DNA of 64,000 bases from Planctomycetota bacterium (GCA_012959785.1 DUCM01000002.1:101291-165290); one strand, 5' to 3'; shown: positions 1-9,252, counted from the first letter of the stretch. The notes: generated by a model not told the origin, from the letters alone. Program-made: numbers and translations.

Positions 1-160
1 ATTCCCCTGGACCGGCCCCTTCGAGATCCGCTCCCTCCAGAGCCTCGTGCAGTTCGGCGAGCTCCTCGGAGAGCTTTTCGAGGGCTCCCGCAGGGCTCTT
101 CCAGCGAAAACCAGCCGAGCGCGCCTTGGACGAAGTGCGGGCCGCGCGCAGGAGCGCCGG
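1..160 (-). pseudogene. partial duplicate of mazG (cut by window edge)
   Basis: Bases 1-160 match 1982-2141 inside the intact mazG gene with only two mismatches (at about 48 and 142). Weaker, gapped similarity runs on to about 200 and then stops. Read on the minus strand, the copy corresponds to mazG codons from about 146 onward, so it lacks the N-terminal catalytic MazG domain and any start. The rest of the copy, if present, lies left of the window. It is a gene remnant or the end of a duplication, not a working gene. Confidence 0.85.
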
Positions 161-395
161 AAGAAAAAGGAGCAGTTCGCCAGAGAGGAGGTCTCTCAAG
201 GAAAAAACTCGGATTGCGCTGTAACCGCCCGTCCCTTGGGCGCATCCATCCAGGTGTACAACCATGCAACCAAACGTTGCCTGGCCAACGATGCCTCCCA
301 GGCCTGGGTGGTCTCGCGGTGTAGACATCACTGGTTACGACCCCTCTCCTGGTCTTCTCGGGGGAGACAAAGGCTCCAACCTGTAGGACAGACCC

Positions 396-1235
396 ATGAA
401 ACACACTCTTCTCGCCCTGGGCTTGGCGCTTGTCACCTTGCCTCTCCACAACGCCCTTCGTGCCGCCCCTTGCTCCCCCCACCCAACCCTCTCCAAGCAT
501 GGGGATTTCGATGTAGAGAGGGCCGTCAAGGATGTCGCAGACGCAAAACTGGATGTGGAGGCAATGACTGGGAGGATAGACGCCTATCTGCCGCGGATCG
601 ACGAAGACCTGCAAGAGGGTGATGTCGTTGCTGCGTGGGAGTACTTCTCATCTGAATTGGCACTCCTTGAAAACCACTGCGCCACCCTTGGCACGGACAC
701 AGGTGCCCTGCTGTGGGTTGACCAACAGTCTTTCCCGGTCAACAACTTTGGCGCCTTCGACTACACACAGTTCTATGCGGATGAGTGCGAAGTACTCGCC
801 ACCTTGACCGAAGGCCAGTACAATGACCCCAGGGTCTACCTCGCCGCCGTGAGGATGACTGGGAATGCTGCCCTGATCGAGGAGGGAGTAACAACTGTAA
901 TTGCCTCCAAGCTCATTGCTGCCTTGGGGCTCAAGACAATCGCCAAAGCCTTTGACGAGATTCTCACCAAACAAGCAGGCGCTACGCTGAAGGCAATGGG
1001 AACAGCTCTTGCTAGAAAGGAAGTCAAGACGACTGCTAAGCTAACCAAGCGACTTCTAAAGACGATTGTATCATCCGGATTCAGAAAAGCGCTTGTCCGC
1101 AAGGTGGGAAAGAAGGCTGCAACCGCGGCTATCGCCAAGATCGCGGGTAGGGCAGTTCCCTTTGTTGGGTGGGCCATTATTGCTGGCAGCATTGCTTGGA
1201 CTCTGTGGGAGCAGTACTCCGAGCCAGCCGGGTGA
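396..1235 (+). CDS. secreted protein of unknown function with basic helical C-terminal half
   Basis: 279 residues; I do not recognise a family. Residues 1-23 form a clear Sec signal peptide (MKH, hydrophobic core, Ala-rich end), so the product is exported. The middle (about 35-150) is acidic and holds three scattered cysteines. From about 185 onward it is Lys/Ala-rich and predicted helical, ending in a Gly/Ala-rich hydrophobic stretch (PFVGWAIIAGSIAW) that could insert in a membrane. This layout resembles the C-terminal region of some pore-forming or polymorphic-toxin proteins, but that is only a resemblance. The gene is A+T-richer than its neighbours. It is followed after 64 bases by a small membrane protein gene on the same strand. 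No strong ribosome-binding site is visible. Confidence 0.65.
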   Translation: MKHTLLALGLALVTLPLHNALRAAPCSPHPTLSKHGDFDVERAVKDVADAKLDVEAMTGRIDAYLPRIDEDLQEGDVVAAWEYFSSELALLENHCATLGTDTGALLWVDQQSFPVNNFGAFDYTQFYADECEVLATLTEGQYNDPRVYLAAVRMTGNAALIEEGVTTVIASKLIAALGLKTIAKAFDEILTKQAGATLKAMGTALARKEVKTTAKLTKRLLKTIVSSGFRKALVRKVGKKAATAAIAKIAGRAVPFVGWAIIAGSIAWTLWEQYSEPAG

Positions 1236-1299
1236 GCATCTTGGCTTCCTGCTTCTCTACGCAATTATGCCTGCTCCTGTGGATCTGACCCTGTAAGAC

Positions 1300-1701
1300 A
1301 TGATCATGAATGACAGACGGTTCGACCCTTCGCACATCTTGTTCTTGGCCATCATTGCAGCCTGGCTTGCCGGGGATTGGGCTCTGCACGGCGGACGCAA
1401 CATCTCTTGGCTGGGGTGGACGTCGTTCGGGGCACTCGTTGCTGCCTTCGCTCTTGGGGGGCTGCGATTGCTGCGGGCGAAGGATTCGGTGCAGTGCCTG
1501 GCCAGGATCACAACCACGGTCCTACTCGCCGTGCCTGTTGCCCTGCTGTTCGTGGCTCTCGAGCTGATGGTCAGAGCTGAAGAAGCTGAGGCTATTTCCG
1601 TTCTCTGGCTGCGGTCATCGATTCACATAGCCATGGTGCTGGCAATCATGACCCTTGGGCTCGGCACGCGAAAACCGGCCCAGGCGGTTGGCGAGAGCTG
1701 A
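1300..1701 (+). CDS. small integral membrane protein, unknown function
   Basis: 133 residues with four predicted membrane helices (about residues 13-30, 41-59, 70-88 and 105-122) and a short basic tail. No family recognised. An alternative start is the Met two codons later. It follows the secreted-protein gene by 64 bases on the same strand, so the two are probably co-transcribed. If the first protein is a membrane-active toxin this could be its immunity partner, but nothing in the sequence proves that. It ends 35 bases before the convergent mazG gene, with a GC-rich hairpin between the two stops. Confidence 0.6.
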   Translation: MIMNDRRFDPSHILFLAIIAAWLAGDWALHGGRNISWLGWTSFGALVAAFALGGLRLLRAKDSVQCLARITTTVLLAVPVALLFVALELMVRAEEAEAISVLWLRSSIHIAMVLAIMTLGLGTRKPAQAVGES

Positions 1702-1709
1702 CCCAAGCC

Positions 1710-1727
1710 GGGGGCTGACGCGCCCCC
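1710..1727. terminator. GC hairpin between convergent genes
   Basis: A GGGGGC / GCCCCC six-base stem with a six-base loop lies between two facing stop codons. There is no T-run, so it is only a possible bidirectional terminator. Confidence 0.4.
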
Positions 1728-1736
1728 TCCACAGGA

Positions 1737-2579
1737 TCAACAGAGACCGCTCTTGGCCTCCTGCCAGGCCGCCAAGAGCTCCTCCAGCGAGGGCCCGTGG
1801 AGATCGCCGCCGAGGCTGGTCTCCATGTGGCGAAAGCGCGCCTCGAAGCGCCTCAAAGCGCCGCGGCAGGCCGCTTCGGGATCGATGCGCAGGTAGTCGC
1901 CCAAGATGGCCGCGGAGAGCAGCAGATCGCCCAATTCCTCCGAGGCCCGGGCCAGGGTCCCGGGGTCGAGCTGGATCCGCGATTCCCCTGGACCGGCCCC
2001 TTCGAGATCCGCTCCCTCCAGAGCCTCGCGCAGTTCGGCGAGCTCCTCGGAGAGCTTTTCGAGGGCTCCCGCAGGGCTCTTCCAGCGAAAACCAGCCGAG
2101 CGCGCCTTGGACGAAGTGCGGGCAGCGCGCAGGAGCGCCGGCAAGGCCAGGGGCAGTCCGGCCAGGGCGCTGGCGTCCTCTTCGCGTTCCCTGCGCTCCT
2201 CCTTCTTGATGGCCTCCCAATTCTTGAGCGCCTCGTCGGAATCCTCGGCTCGCGCCTCGCCGAAGACATGCGGGTGACGGCGAATGAGCTTTTGAGTCAC
2301 GGCTTGGGCCGCGCCCTCGATGTCAAAGCGCCCCTCCTCCGTGGCAATGCGAGCGATCAAGACCAACACCATCAAGACATCGCCTAGTTCCTCTACGGTC
2401 CCCGCATCGTCGTCGTTCTCGATGGCCTCGACCAACTCGAAACCCTCTTCGAGCACGAATGTAGCCATGGACTTGACGGTCTGCTTTCTATCCCAAGGAC
2501 AGCCCTCGGGCTCGCGCAGGGAATCGATGATGGCGAACAAATGCTCAAAGGCGGCGCTGCGGGAGGTGGCTTGGTTCAT
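1737..2579 (-). CDS. mazG: nucleoside triphosphate pyrophosphohydrolase MazG
   Basis: 280 residues, normal for MazG. It hydrolyses (d)NTPs to monophosphates plus PPi, cleaning aberrant nucleotides. The N-terminal MazG domain shows CPWDRKQT near residue 23, the metal-binding [10 protein letters not shown] helix and ELGDVLMVL. The second domain repeats the pattern ([19 protein letters not shown]). The start ATG overlaps the queC stop by four bases (ATGA), so translation is coupled to queC. Its C-terminal part is duplicated at 1-160. Confidence 0.93.
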   Translation of the reverse strand: MNQATSRSAAFEHLFAIIDSLREPEGCPWDRKQTVKSMATFVLEEGFELVEAIENDDDAGTVEELGDVLMVLVLIARIATEEGRFDIEGAAQAVTQKLIRRHPHVFGEARAEDSDEALKNWEAIKKEERREREEDASALAGLPLALPALLRAARTSSKARSAGFRWKSPAGALEKLSEELAELREALEGADLEGAGPGESRIQLDPGTLARASEELGDLLLSAAILGDYLRIDPEAACRGALRRFEARFRHMETSLGGDLHGPSLEELLAAWQEAKSGLC

Positions 2580-3286
2580 AGGTCGTAGAGAACGGGGTCG
2601 CTGCGGCCGGCGAGGGCAAAGCCCTTGAGGCGCAAGAGGCAGGCATCGCAGGCGCCGCAGGCCAGGGAGCGCGGTGAACCGGGTACTGGATCGTAACAGG
2701 AGTGGGTTAGACCCAAGTCCACGCCGAGTTCTTCGGCGCGCAGCACGATCTCGCGCTTGGAGAGGGACATGAGCGGTGCGCGCACGCGGAATGTAGCGCC
2801 AGTTTCACAACCAGCTTGCGTGGCGAGGACGGCCATGGCCTCGAAGGCACGCAGGAACTCGGGCCGGCAATCGGGATAGCCCGAATAGTCCACGGCGTTG
2901 ACGCCGATGTAGATGTCGCTGGCGCCCAGGACCTCGGCCCAGCCCAGGGCCACGCAAAGAAAAATGCTGTTGCGCGCGGGCACATAGGTCACCGGTACAC
3001 ACTCGCCCAGGTCCTCCGCGGAAGTTGACTTGGGAACTGGGATAGCATCGGTCAAGGCCGAGCCCCCCAGGGCGCTGAGGTCCACCCTCACAACGCGCTG
3101 CTCGCTGGCGCCGCCCGCCTGGGCGACGCGCGCCGCCGCTTCGAGTTCACAGGCGTGGCGCTGGCCGTAGTCGAAGGACAGGGCGTGGACAAGGAAACCG
3201 TCCCGCCGCGCTTGCGCCAGGCAAACGGCTGAATCCATACCACCGGAGACCAGGCAGACGGCGATGGGTTGGGCTTGGGGCTCCAT
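2576..3286 (-). CDS. queC: 7-cyano-7-deazaguanine synthase QueC
   Basis: 236 residues. QueC converts 7-carboxy-7-deazaguanine to preQ0 with ammonia and ATP, for queuosine-type tRNA modification. The PP-loop SGGMDSA lies near residue 14. The C-terminal zinc site is visible as SCYDP plus [10 protein letters not shown]. The frame stays open upstream to 3391, but that extension would run through a strong terminator hairpin. The Met at 3286, just before the conserved N-terminal strand, is therefore the better start. mazG follows with a four-base overlap. Confidence 0.93.
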   Translation of the reverse strand: MEPQAQPIAVCLVSGGMDSAVCLAQARRDGFLVHALSFDYGQRHACELEAAARVAQAGGASEQRVVRVDLSALGGSALTDAIPVPKSTSAEDLGECVPVTYVPARNSIFLCVALGWAEVLGASDIYIGVNAVDYSGYPDCRPEFLRAFEAMAVLATQAGCETGATFRVRAPLMSLSKREIVLRAEELGVDLGLTHSCYDPVPGSPRSLACGACDACLLRLKGFALAGRSDPVLYDL

Positions 3287-3335
3287 GGCCCGAGCAAGGT
3301 AACGAGACTCGTCGGCCGCGGGATGGGTCCCGGCA

Positions 3336-3375
3336 CAAAAACACCCCGCGGCGCTCCCAATCGAGCGCCGCGGGG
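3336..3375 (-). terminator. rho-independent terminator of the 3403-4155 gene
   Basis: A perfect 12-base stem (3344-3355 with 3364-3375) closes an eight-base loop. On the minus strand it is followed by TGTTTTTG. It sits 28 bases past the stop at 3403 and upstream of the queC start. Confidence 0.85.
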
Positions 3376-3402
3376 CTTTCCCGAGACTCATCGAGCTGTG
3401 GA

Positions 3403-4155
3403 TCAGTCCTCTCCTTCGTCTTCGTTCTGCTGGCCTTTCGGAGCTTCTTCGATGGACGGAGCCACCTCGAGTTCCCAGGAATCAACCGTCCGGATCGCAT
3501 GCACCCAGGCACTGATTTCTCTGGAATTGCCCATGAGGAACATGCTGTGGGGCGACAGGCTGGTAATGGACTGGGTGTATCGGTCTACCACCATGTGCCG
3601 CAATGACTTCTCCAGAAACCGTGTGTCAAGGTGCTGCACCTCGATCACCACCTGCACCAAAAGGGCGGGGTGGCGCTCAAAGCGCACGAGGTCTTCGACA
3701 TCGATGGCCCTGGCATGTTTGCCCACCATATTGCGCTCGGGCGAATCCATGCTGAAGACCGAGAGCAAGCTGGGTGCCGAGCTGCGAGTTTCGGCCATGA
3801 CGAAGCCAGAGTTGTTCAAGAGACAGGAGATGTAGGAATAGACTTCCTCAGCAGGCACGCTCACGGAATTGGACAGCCCTGAGTCCACTTGCGCCAGAAC
3901 CTGCCGAGTCGCTGCGGAGATATGCAGGTTGTGGCTTGCGAGGGATTCAAAGCGCGCCAGAATGTCGGCCAAGCTGGCAGTCTCATCGCGGTCGATCTCG
4001 ATAAGAAGATCTCCTGATGGTGGGGGAAAAACGGCCAAGCTGGTCGAATCGTCACTGGTTTTCGGCACGCTGTTCGGAGCCCGGGCAGAGAGCAGAGTCG
4101 GCGCGGCAAGGATCGAGGCGCACAAGAAATAGGGCGTGAGATGGAGTGCTTTCAT
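3403..4155 (-). CDS. exported protein with secretin N-domain-like repeats
   Basis: 250 residues. The start at 4155 is preceded by an AAGGAAG ribosome-binding site, and residues 1-24 are a signal peptide. Two segments look like the N0/N1-type alpha-beta domains of type II secretin (GspD) proteins. One is residues 45-130 ([20 protein letters not shown]...). The other is about 155-220, ending in [20 protein letters not shown]...[12 protein letters not shown]. No outer-membrane barrel region follows, so it is not a secretin itself. A role as a periplasmic adaptor is inference. The C-terminus is acidic. It is transcribed alone, with its own terminator. Confidence 0.6.
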   Translation of the reverse strand: MKALHLTPYFLCASILAAPTLLSARAPNSVPKTSDDSTSLAVFPPPSGDLLIEIDRDETASLADILARFESLASHNLHISAATRQVLAQVDSGLSNSVSVPAEEVYSYISCLLNNSGFVMAETRSSAPSLLSVFSMDSPERNMVGKHARAIDVEDLVRFERHPALLVQVVIEVQHLDTRFLEKSLRHMVVDRYTQSITSLSPHSMFLMGNSREISAWVHAIRTVDSWELEVAPSIEEAPKGQQNEDEGED

Positions 4156-4403
4156 GATTGAGTCTTCCTTTGGAGGGCAGAGGGCTGAAATCGGCGACCC
4201 CGCCAGAGCGGGTTTCAAGAGCCCCGGGGATGTCTGCTAGGGAGTCTTCTCCCGGGCGCAAACTTCTTCCGAAGCACAAGGGAAGACGCGGCGCCAGGTG
4301 GTTTCTTCCTGAACTTCTGTGCCCACCGGGGTTCCCGCCCCGAATGCCTGTTATGCTGGCCGCCCATATTCTCCCCGACCTCCCCCGTTTGGAGCCGATT
4401 GCC

Positions 4404-5549
4404 GTGTCCCTACCCACCTCCAGTCAGGTCCGCGAAGCCCTCAAGCAAGTCCAGGACCCCGACTTGCACCAAGACATTGTCAGCCTCGGTTTCGTCACGC
4501 GCTGCGAAGTCGCGGGCAGCGAAGCCGATGTGGTTATCAACCTCACCACGCCAGCCTGTCCGGTCAAGGATGAGCTCAAGGCCCAGGCGGAAGCCGTCAT
4601 CCTCGCCGTGGAGGGTATCGAGTCCTGCAAGGTCGAAATGACCGCGGTGGTGCGCAACGAAGCAGCGGCTACGCGCAAGCTGGCCGCCAATATCCAACAC
4701 ATCCTGGCAGTCTCATCGGGCAAGGGCGGTGTGGGCAAGAGCACGGCAACGGTCAACCTGGCCTGCGCTCTGGCGAAGACCGGCGCGCGAGTGGGCATCC
4801 TGGACTGCGATGTCTACGGCCCTGACATCCCCATGATGATGGGACTCACCGGCCAGCCGGATCAGGAGGGCCAGAAGCTGATCCCCAAGGAACGCCACGG
4901 TGTCAAGACCATGTCCATCGGGTACCTGCTCGAGGACGACAAGCCTGTCATGTGGCGTGGCCCCATGATTCACAAGCTGATCGAGCAGTTCCTCGGCGAT
5001 GTGGAGTGGGGCGATCTCGACTACCTGCTGGTGGACATGCCCCCGGGCACCGGTGATGCTCAGATCTCCCTGGCGCAGATCGTTCCCCTGTCGGGAGCGG
5101 TGTTGGTCACGACCCCCCAGGCGGTCAGCACCTACGATGTGGCCAAGGCCATCTCGATGTTTGCCCAGGTCAATGTCGAAGTCCTCGGCATCATCGAGAA
5201 CATGTCGGGCTACACCGTGGAAGGTACGGTCCAGGGCACCAATGGCGGCAAGCTCACCCTGGACCTCGGCAACCGCACCGAAGAGTTGGAGATCGGCCCC
5301 GATGGCCATTTCTCCACGGTAGTCAACATCTTCGGCAGTGGCGGAGCCGCTCGCCTGGCCGAGAAGTACAACTTCCCGCACCTGGGCTCGATCCCTCTCA
5401 ACCCCACCCTGCGCGCTGCGGGCGACGGCGGCGACCCCGTGGTGGCTGCCCAGCCCGAGTCCAAGCTCGCCGCATGCTTCACCGAAGTCGCCGGCCGCCT
5501 GGCCCAACGCCTGGCCATCCGCCAATTCGCCCTGCCAATTCTGCAATAG
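4404..5549 (+). CDS. mrp: Mrp/ApbC-type P-loop ATPase (iron-sulfur cluster carrier)
   Basis: 381 residues. Proteins of this family carry and transfer Fe-S clusters in the cytoplasm. A DUF59/MIP18 domain (about 1-80) includes DPDLHQDIVSLGFV. The deviant Walker A GKGGVGKST is near residue 108, followed by DCDVYGPDIPMMMG and DMPPGTGDAQ. The GTG at 4404 with GGAG nine bases upstream was preferred over longer in-frame starts, because the protein then begins as family members do. Oddly, the loop after IIENMSGY, where the cluster-binding CxxC normally sits, holds a longer hydrophilic segment with no cysteine. No CxxC exists anywhere in the protein. Confidence 0.9.
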   Translation: MSLPTSSQVREALKQVQDPDLHQDIVSLGFVTRCEVAGSEADVVINLTTPACPVKDELKAQAEAVILAVEGIESCKVEMTAVVRNEAAATRKLAANIQHILAVSSGKGGVGKSTATVNLACALAKTGARVGILDCDVYGPDIPMMMGLTGQPDQEGQKLIPKERHGVKTMSIGYLLEDDKPVMWRGPMIHKLIEQFLGDVEWGDLDYLLVDMPPGTGDAQISLAQIVPLSGAVLVTTPQAVSTYDVAKAISMFAQVNVEVLGIIENMSGYTVEGTVQGTNGGKLTLDLGNRTEELEIGPDGHFSTVVNIFGSGGAARLAEKYNFPHLGSIPLNPTLRAAGDGGDPVVAAQPESKLAACFTEVAGRLAQRLAIRQFALPILQ

Positions 5550-5561
5550 AGCTGACTTCTC

Positions 5562-5591
5562 GCCTACCTGGTCATTCCGTGCCAGGTAGGC
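5562..5591. terminator. bidirectional hairpin between mrp and metF
   Basis: A perfect ten-base stem (5562-5571 with 5582-5591) and a ten-base loop lie between two convergent stops. There is no T-run on either side. Confidence 0.5.
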
Positions 5592-5602
5592 AGCGCGGGC
5601 TC

Positions 5603-6466
5603 CTAGCGGAGTGCCGCCAGCACCGAGCGTGTGGCGTCGCACTTGTTGAGCGTATAGAAGTGCAGCCCCGGGGCGCCCTTGTCTAGCAGCTCGCGAGATT
5701 GGTCGATGGCCAGTTCGATGCCTGTGGCCATGACCGCCGCGGGATCGTCTGCGATGCGGGCGAGGCGTTCCTGCAACTCTTCGGGGATCGTGGCGCCGCA
5801 CATTTTGGTGAAGCGTTCGATCTGAGCCACATTGGTGATCGGCATGATCCCAGGAACGATCGGAGCCTTGACACCAGCGGCGCGGGCGCGCTCCACGAAG
5901 TCGAAATAGTGGCTATTGTCGAAGAATAGCTGGGTGATCAGGAAGTTGGCCCCCAAGTCGTACTTGGACTTGGTCCACTGCATGTCGCTCTCGGCAGAAT
6001 CCGACTCGGGGTGCGACTCGGGGTAACAGGCGGCACCGATGTCCACGAAGTAGTTATTGGCGAGATAGTCAATCAGCTCTGAAGCGTGGCGAAAGCCATC
6101 CTCGGGAGGAACAAACTCGCCCTCACCGCTGGGGATGTCCCCGCGCAGGGCGAGGATGTTTTCGACATTCTCGGTGATCATGCGACGCATGGCTTCGCGT
6201 AGGTCGCCACGGGAGGAGGCGACGCAGGTCAGGTGCGCGAGGGCCGTGATCGAGAGGTCGTTCTGGATGTTTGCAACCACCTCAAGGGTGCGATCACGAG
6301 TCGATCCGCCGGCGCCGTAGGTAACCGAAACGAAGTGCGGGCTGAGCTTGCCCTTCAGTGCCGCAACGGTCTTCATGAGGTTCTTGGCGCCTTCGTCGGT
6401 CTTGGGCGGAAAGAACTCAAAGGAAAAGACCGGCTCGCCGGTCCCGTACATCTCACTGATCCTCAA
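5603..6466 (-). CDS. metF: 5,10-methylenetetrahydrofolate reductase
   Basis: 287 residues. This FAD enzyme reduces methylene-THF to 5-methyl-THF for methionine synthesis. FSFEFFPPKT near the N-terminus carries the catalytic Glu, with TYGAGGSTRDRT, LRGDIP and LITQLFFDN following. A TTG at 6466 preceded by AGGAG at six bases is the likely start. A longer frame to 6550 would overlap the upstream thioesterase gene, and an internal ATG at 6451 is also possible. It is last in a run of minus-strand genes from 10789. A homocysteine methyltransferase gene lies elsewhere in the window (32276). Confidence 0.92.
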   Translation of the reverse strand: MRISEMYGTGEPVFSFEFFPPKTDEGAKNLMKTVAALKGKLSPHFVSVTYGAGGSTRDRTLEVVANIQNDLSITALAHLTCVASSRGDLREAMRRMITENVENILALRGDIPSGEGEFVPPEDGFRHASELIDYLANNYFVDIGAACYPESHPESDSAESDMQWTKSKYDLGANFLITQLFFDNSHYFDFVERARAAGVKAPIVPGIMPITNVAQIERFTKMCGATIPEELQERLARIADDPAAVMATGIELAIDQSRELLDKGAPGLHFYTLNKCDATRSVLAALR

Positions 6467-6506
6467 GGCTTGCTCCTGTGCATGTTTGGGTCTGGGCTCC
6501 CCGAGC

Positions 6507-6917
6507 CTACTCCATGATCTCCTCGAAGCGAGTCCGGGCACTCGACTCAATAGGAATGCTCTTCATCGCCACCAGATCGGAGCAAACACAAGTCATTGTC
6601 GCATCGACATGGACCTGATCCCCGATTCTGAACACATAGCGCAAGCGCAGCGAGGACCTGCCGAGATGCACGCAGGTCACGCTCACCACCGGTCGGTCGC
6701 CAAAACAAAGCGGCTGGATGAAATCCACTTCCGAGCGCACCAGGGGATAGCCGATCTTGCGATTCAGGATCAGGTCGTAGTAGCGCTGGCCCACATGCAC
6801 CTCCCAGACATCCTCGAAGACCTCGTGGATGTAATCGAAGATCCGCGGAAAGTAGACGATGCTGGCGGGATCCACATGGCCGAAGCGCACGGGAATGACT
6901 GTGCTGAAGACACCCAT
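6507..6917 (-). CDS. hot-dog acyl-CoA thioesterase (4HBT type)
   Basis: 136 residues, the size of a single hot-dog domain. The N-terminal strand VRFGHVDPASIVYFPRIFDY has the Asp (about residue 16) and following aromatic pattern typical of 4-hydroxybenzoyl-CoA thioesterase/YbgC enzymes. It probably hydrolyses an aryl- or acyl-CoA, perhaps releasing CoA from dead-end products of the adjacent CoA-ligase pathway. Its ATG overlaps the stop of the creatininase gene by one base (TGATG), so the two are co-translated. Confidence 0.82.
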   Translation of the reverse strand: MGVFSTVIPVRFGHVDPASIVYFPRIFDYIHEVFEDVWEVHVGQRYYDLILNRKIGYPLVRSEVDFIQPLCFGDRPVVSVTCVHLGRSSLRLRYVFRIGDQVHVDATMTCVCSDLVAMKSIPIESSARTRFEEIME

Positions 6918-7678
6918 CAGAATAGGTCGGGCCAGGTTTCCCGGCAGGTAGTGACGATCATGTCAGAGAGTCGTTCAATCATTTCATGGCCCTCTTCCAG
7001 AGTAGCCTGGGCGGGTGCGCCACAGTAGGCCTGATCGGCGCCCATATCCGCAAAGGATTGAACGCCCTTTTGGATGTTCTCTATCAAGTGCACGGTTTTT
7101 TCGGGCAACTGCGCCAACTTGTCGTGGTGGACCGCGTCCGGATCAGCCGCCAGGACTATGCTCGACTCGTAACTTCCGGCGTGGCAGTCACCGCTTCGGA
7201 ATTCGTCGCTCAAGGTCGCTGCCCAGCGCCGACGGGTGTTGTCGGCAAACACGATCTCGCACTTGCCGGGACCACACTCGGAATAATCTACGCAGATGTT
7301 GCGCAGGACCTTGATGTGGGCGGGCTCGAGATGGCCGTTGGAAATCATCATTCGGCGCACATCATCCTGTTGCAGTGAGAGGGCGATGTCCTCGATGAAG
7401 GCCCACAAGGTGCCCGGGCGCAAGGTGACGCCGCCTGGAAAGCCCTGGGTAAAGCGCGTGATGCCATAGGGCATGGGCGGCAGCAAAATAGCTTGAACGC
7501 CGAGCTCGGTGAGCTTCTCGGCAGCTCGACGCGATTGGGCCATGGCGATGGTCACATCGGTGTCCAGGGGTAAGTGCGGCCCGTGGGGCTCGGTCGAGCC
7601 CATGGACAGAATCGCAATCGAGCGCGGACCAAAAAACTTGGACGCTTCAGGCCAGGTGAGCTTGGCAAGTTCAGTCAT
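6917..7678 (-). CDS. creatininase-family amide hydrolase
   Basis: 253 residues, full length for the family. Metal-site motifs are visible: GSTEPHGPHLPLDTD (residues 28-41), SNGHLEPAH, and GDCHAGSYESS with the acidic ligand Glu. The family hydrolyses cyclic amides, and the archaeal member ArfB is a formamide hydrolase. Lying between a CoA ligase and a thioesterase, and near a kynureninase-like gene, it could remove the formyl group of N-formylkynurenine. That role is inference. Creatinine itself is an unlikely substrate in this context. The start overlaps the CoA-ligase stop by four bases. Confidence 0.85.
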   Translation of the reverse strand: MTELAKLTWPEASKFFGPRSIAILSMGSTEPHGPHLPLDTDVTIAMAQSRRAAEKLTELGVQAILLPPMPYGITRFTQGFPGGVTLRPGTLWAFIEDIALSLQQDDVRRMMISNGHLEPAHIKVLRNICVDYSECGPGKCEIVFADNTRRRWAATLSDEFRSGDCHAGSYESSIVLAADPDAVHHDKLAQLPEKTVHLIENIQKGVQSFADMGADQAYCGAPAQATLEEGHEMIERLSDMIVTTCRETWPDLF

Positions 7679-9252
7679 TGCACATCCAGTAACTTGCGGT
7701 CGATCTTGCCGCGGTCATTCTTGGGAAGTTCGTCGCGCCATTCAAAGCTGCGCGGGTACTTGTAGGGCGCGAGAAGTTCCTTGGCGTGCTGCTTGAGCTG
7801 GACGGCGAGCTGCTCGCCGCCGGTGAAGCCTTCGGACAGGCTGACAACAGCGTGGGGTTTTATCAGCGAGCGTTCGTCTTCGCGGCCCACCACACACACT
7901 TCACGCACGGCGGGGTGGCTCAGAAGAGCGTTTTCGATTTCGAGGGGCGAAACCCAGATGCCGCTGACCTTCAGAAGGTCGTCAATGCGGCCCTCGAAGT
8001 AGTAGTAGCCATCACAGTCGCAGCGGAATATATCGGATGTCGTGCACCACTCACCCTGGAAAGTCTCGCGGGAGTTCTGCTTGTCGCCCCAGTAACAGAG
8101 AGCCGTGGAGCCGCCGCGCACCCGCAGGCGTCCCGGTTCGCCGGGCTGCACAACTTCGCCGGAGGGATCGACGATTTTCACCTCGTAGCCAGGCACCACC
8201 CGGCCCAGACTGCCGGGCCGCACCTCGCCGGGGTAGTTCGACACATAAATGTGGAACATCTCAGCCGAGCCGATGCCGTCCAAGACTTCGATGCCCGTGC
8301 GCTCGGTCCACTCAAAGAGCAGGGCCTCGGGCAGAGCCTCCCCCGCCGAGAGCGCAACACGCAAGCACGACAGGTCCACGCCGTCGAGGAGCTTCGAGCG
8401 CAGCATGTTGTTGAACAGGGTCGGCACGCCCGTCAAGAAGGTGGGCCGGTGCTGTTCAATTTGGCGGAAGATCTCCTCGGCGGTGGCGCGGCCCTCGAAC
8501 AGGACCACGCTGGCTCCCACGCGGAAGGGAAACATCAAGTTGGTGCCGGTGGCGTAGCCAAAGAACAACTTGGGCACCGACAGGCACAGGTCATCCTCAC
8601 GATAACCCGCCACCTTCAGGGCGTAGGTCTCGGTAGCCCAGGCAAAGTCCGAGTGGGCGTGCACGCAGGCCTTGGGAGCACCCGTGGAACCCGAAGTGAA
8701 CAGCCAGCCAGCGAGGTCGTCGGGCCCTGTGCTCGCCATGCGCGCGAGGTGGCCGTCCGCATCCTGAGCTTCGAGCAACTCCTCGTAGCTCAAGAATCCA
8801 CCAGCGTCGTCACCCACAACCAGAAGACTCTCACACCACTCGCTGGCCCTTGCTGCGGGCCCCAGACTCGCGAGGGATTCGCTGACGGTGATGACGATGC
8901 GCGCCTTGGTGTACTCAAGGTAGTGGGCCAAGGCCTCGGCGGGCTGTAGGGGGTTGGCCATGGCGAAGACGCCACCTGCCCGCAAACAGGCAAACCAGGT
9001 TTCTGCAAACTCAAAGCCATCGGGCAAGACGATCAGCACGCGCTCCTCGGGGCGCAGACCGAGTTGCCGGAAGGCCGCGGCCAGCTTTCGCACGCGCCGG
9101 GACAGTTGCCCGAAGGTGCGCGTCTCGTCGCCCTTGATCAGGGCCACCTTGTCGCCACGGCCCGCCCCGAGGTTGTGATCGAGGAAGTATTCGCAGAGGT
9201 TGAAGCGCTCCGGGAAGGGCGGCAGCGTGTCGTGGAGATCGCCCGATGTCAT
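7675..9252 (-). CDS. benzoate-CoA ligase-family AMP-forming synthetase, likely 2-aminobenzoate
   Basis: 525 residues, the normal size for this family. It activates an aromatic acid with ATP and CoA. The N-terminus (FNLCEYFLDHNLGAGRGDKVAL) is characteristic of benzoate/2-aminobenzoate-CoA ligases. The AMP-binding loop is FTSGSTGAPKACVH. DGIGSAEMFHIYVSN, the GRIDDLLKVSGIWVSP hinge and the C-terminal catalytic Lys in NDRGKIDRK are present. The substrate choice of anthranilate rests on the nearby kynureninase-like, RidA and acyl-CoA genes, not on residues I can read. It has four-base overlaps with both neighbours. Confidence 0.9.
   Translation of the reverse strand: MTSGDLHDTLPPFPERFNLCEYFLDHNLGAGRGDKVALIKGDETRTFGQLSRRVRKLAAAFRQLGLRPEERVLIVLPDGFEFAETWFACLRAGGVFAMANPLQPAEALAHYLEYTKARIVITVSESLASLGPAARASEWCESLLVVGDDAGGFLSYEELLEAQDADGHLARMASTGPDDLAGWLFTSGSTGAPKACVHAHSDFAWATETYALKVAGYREDDLCLSVPKLFFGYATGTNLMFPFRVGASVVLFEGRATAEEIFRQIEQHRPTFLTGVPTLFNNMLRSKLLDGVDLSCLRVALSAGEALPEALLFEWTERTGIEVLDGIGSAEMFHIYVSNYPGEVRPGSLGRVVPGYEVKIVDPSGEVVQPGEPGRLRVRGGSTALCYWGDKQNSRETFQGEWCTTSDIFRCDCDGYYYFEGRIDDLLKVSGIWVSPLEIENALLSHPAVREVCVVGREDERSLIKPHAVVSLSEGFTGGEQLAVQLKQHAKELLAPYKYPRSFEWRDELPKNDRGKIDRKLLDVQ

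Noticed and set aside
3287..3391. Longer N-terminus for queC
   Set aside because: It would include the terminator stem and adds residues with no match to the family start.
4713..5801. Long minus-strand frame opposite mrp and metF
   Set aside because: It is the antisense of mrp codons, with no family motifs or ribosome-binding site.
7786..8949. Long plus-strand frame of 387 codons
   Set aside because: Shadow of the CoA-ligase gene; GC-rich third positions keep the opposite frame open.
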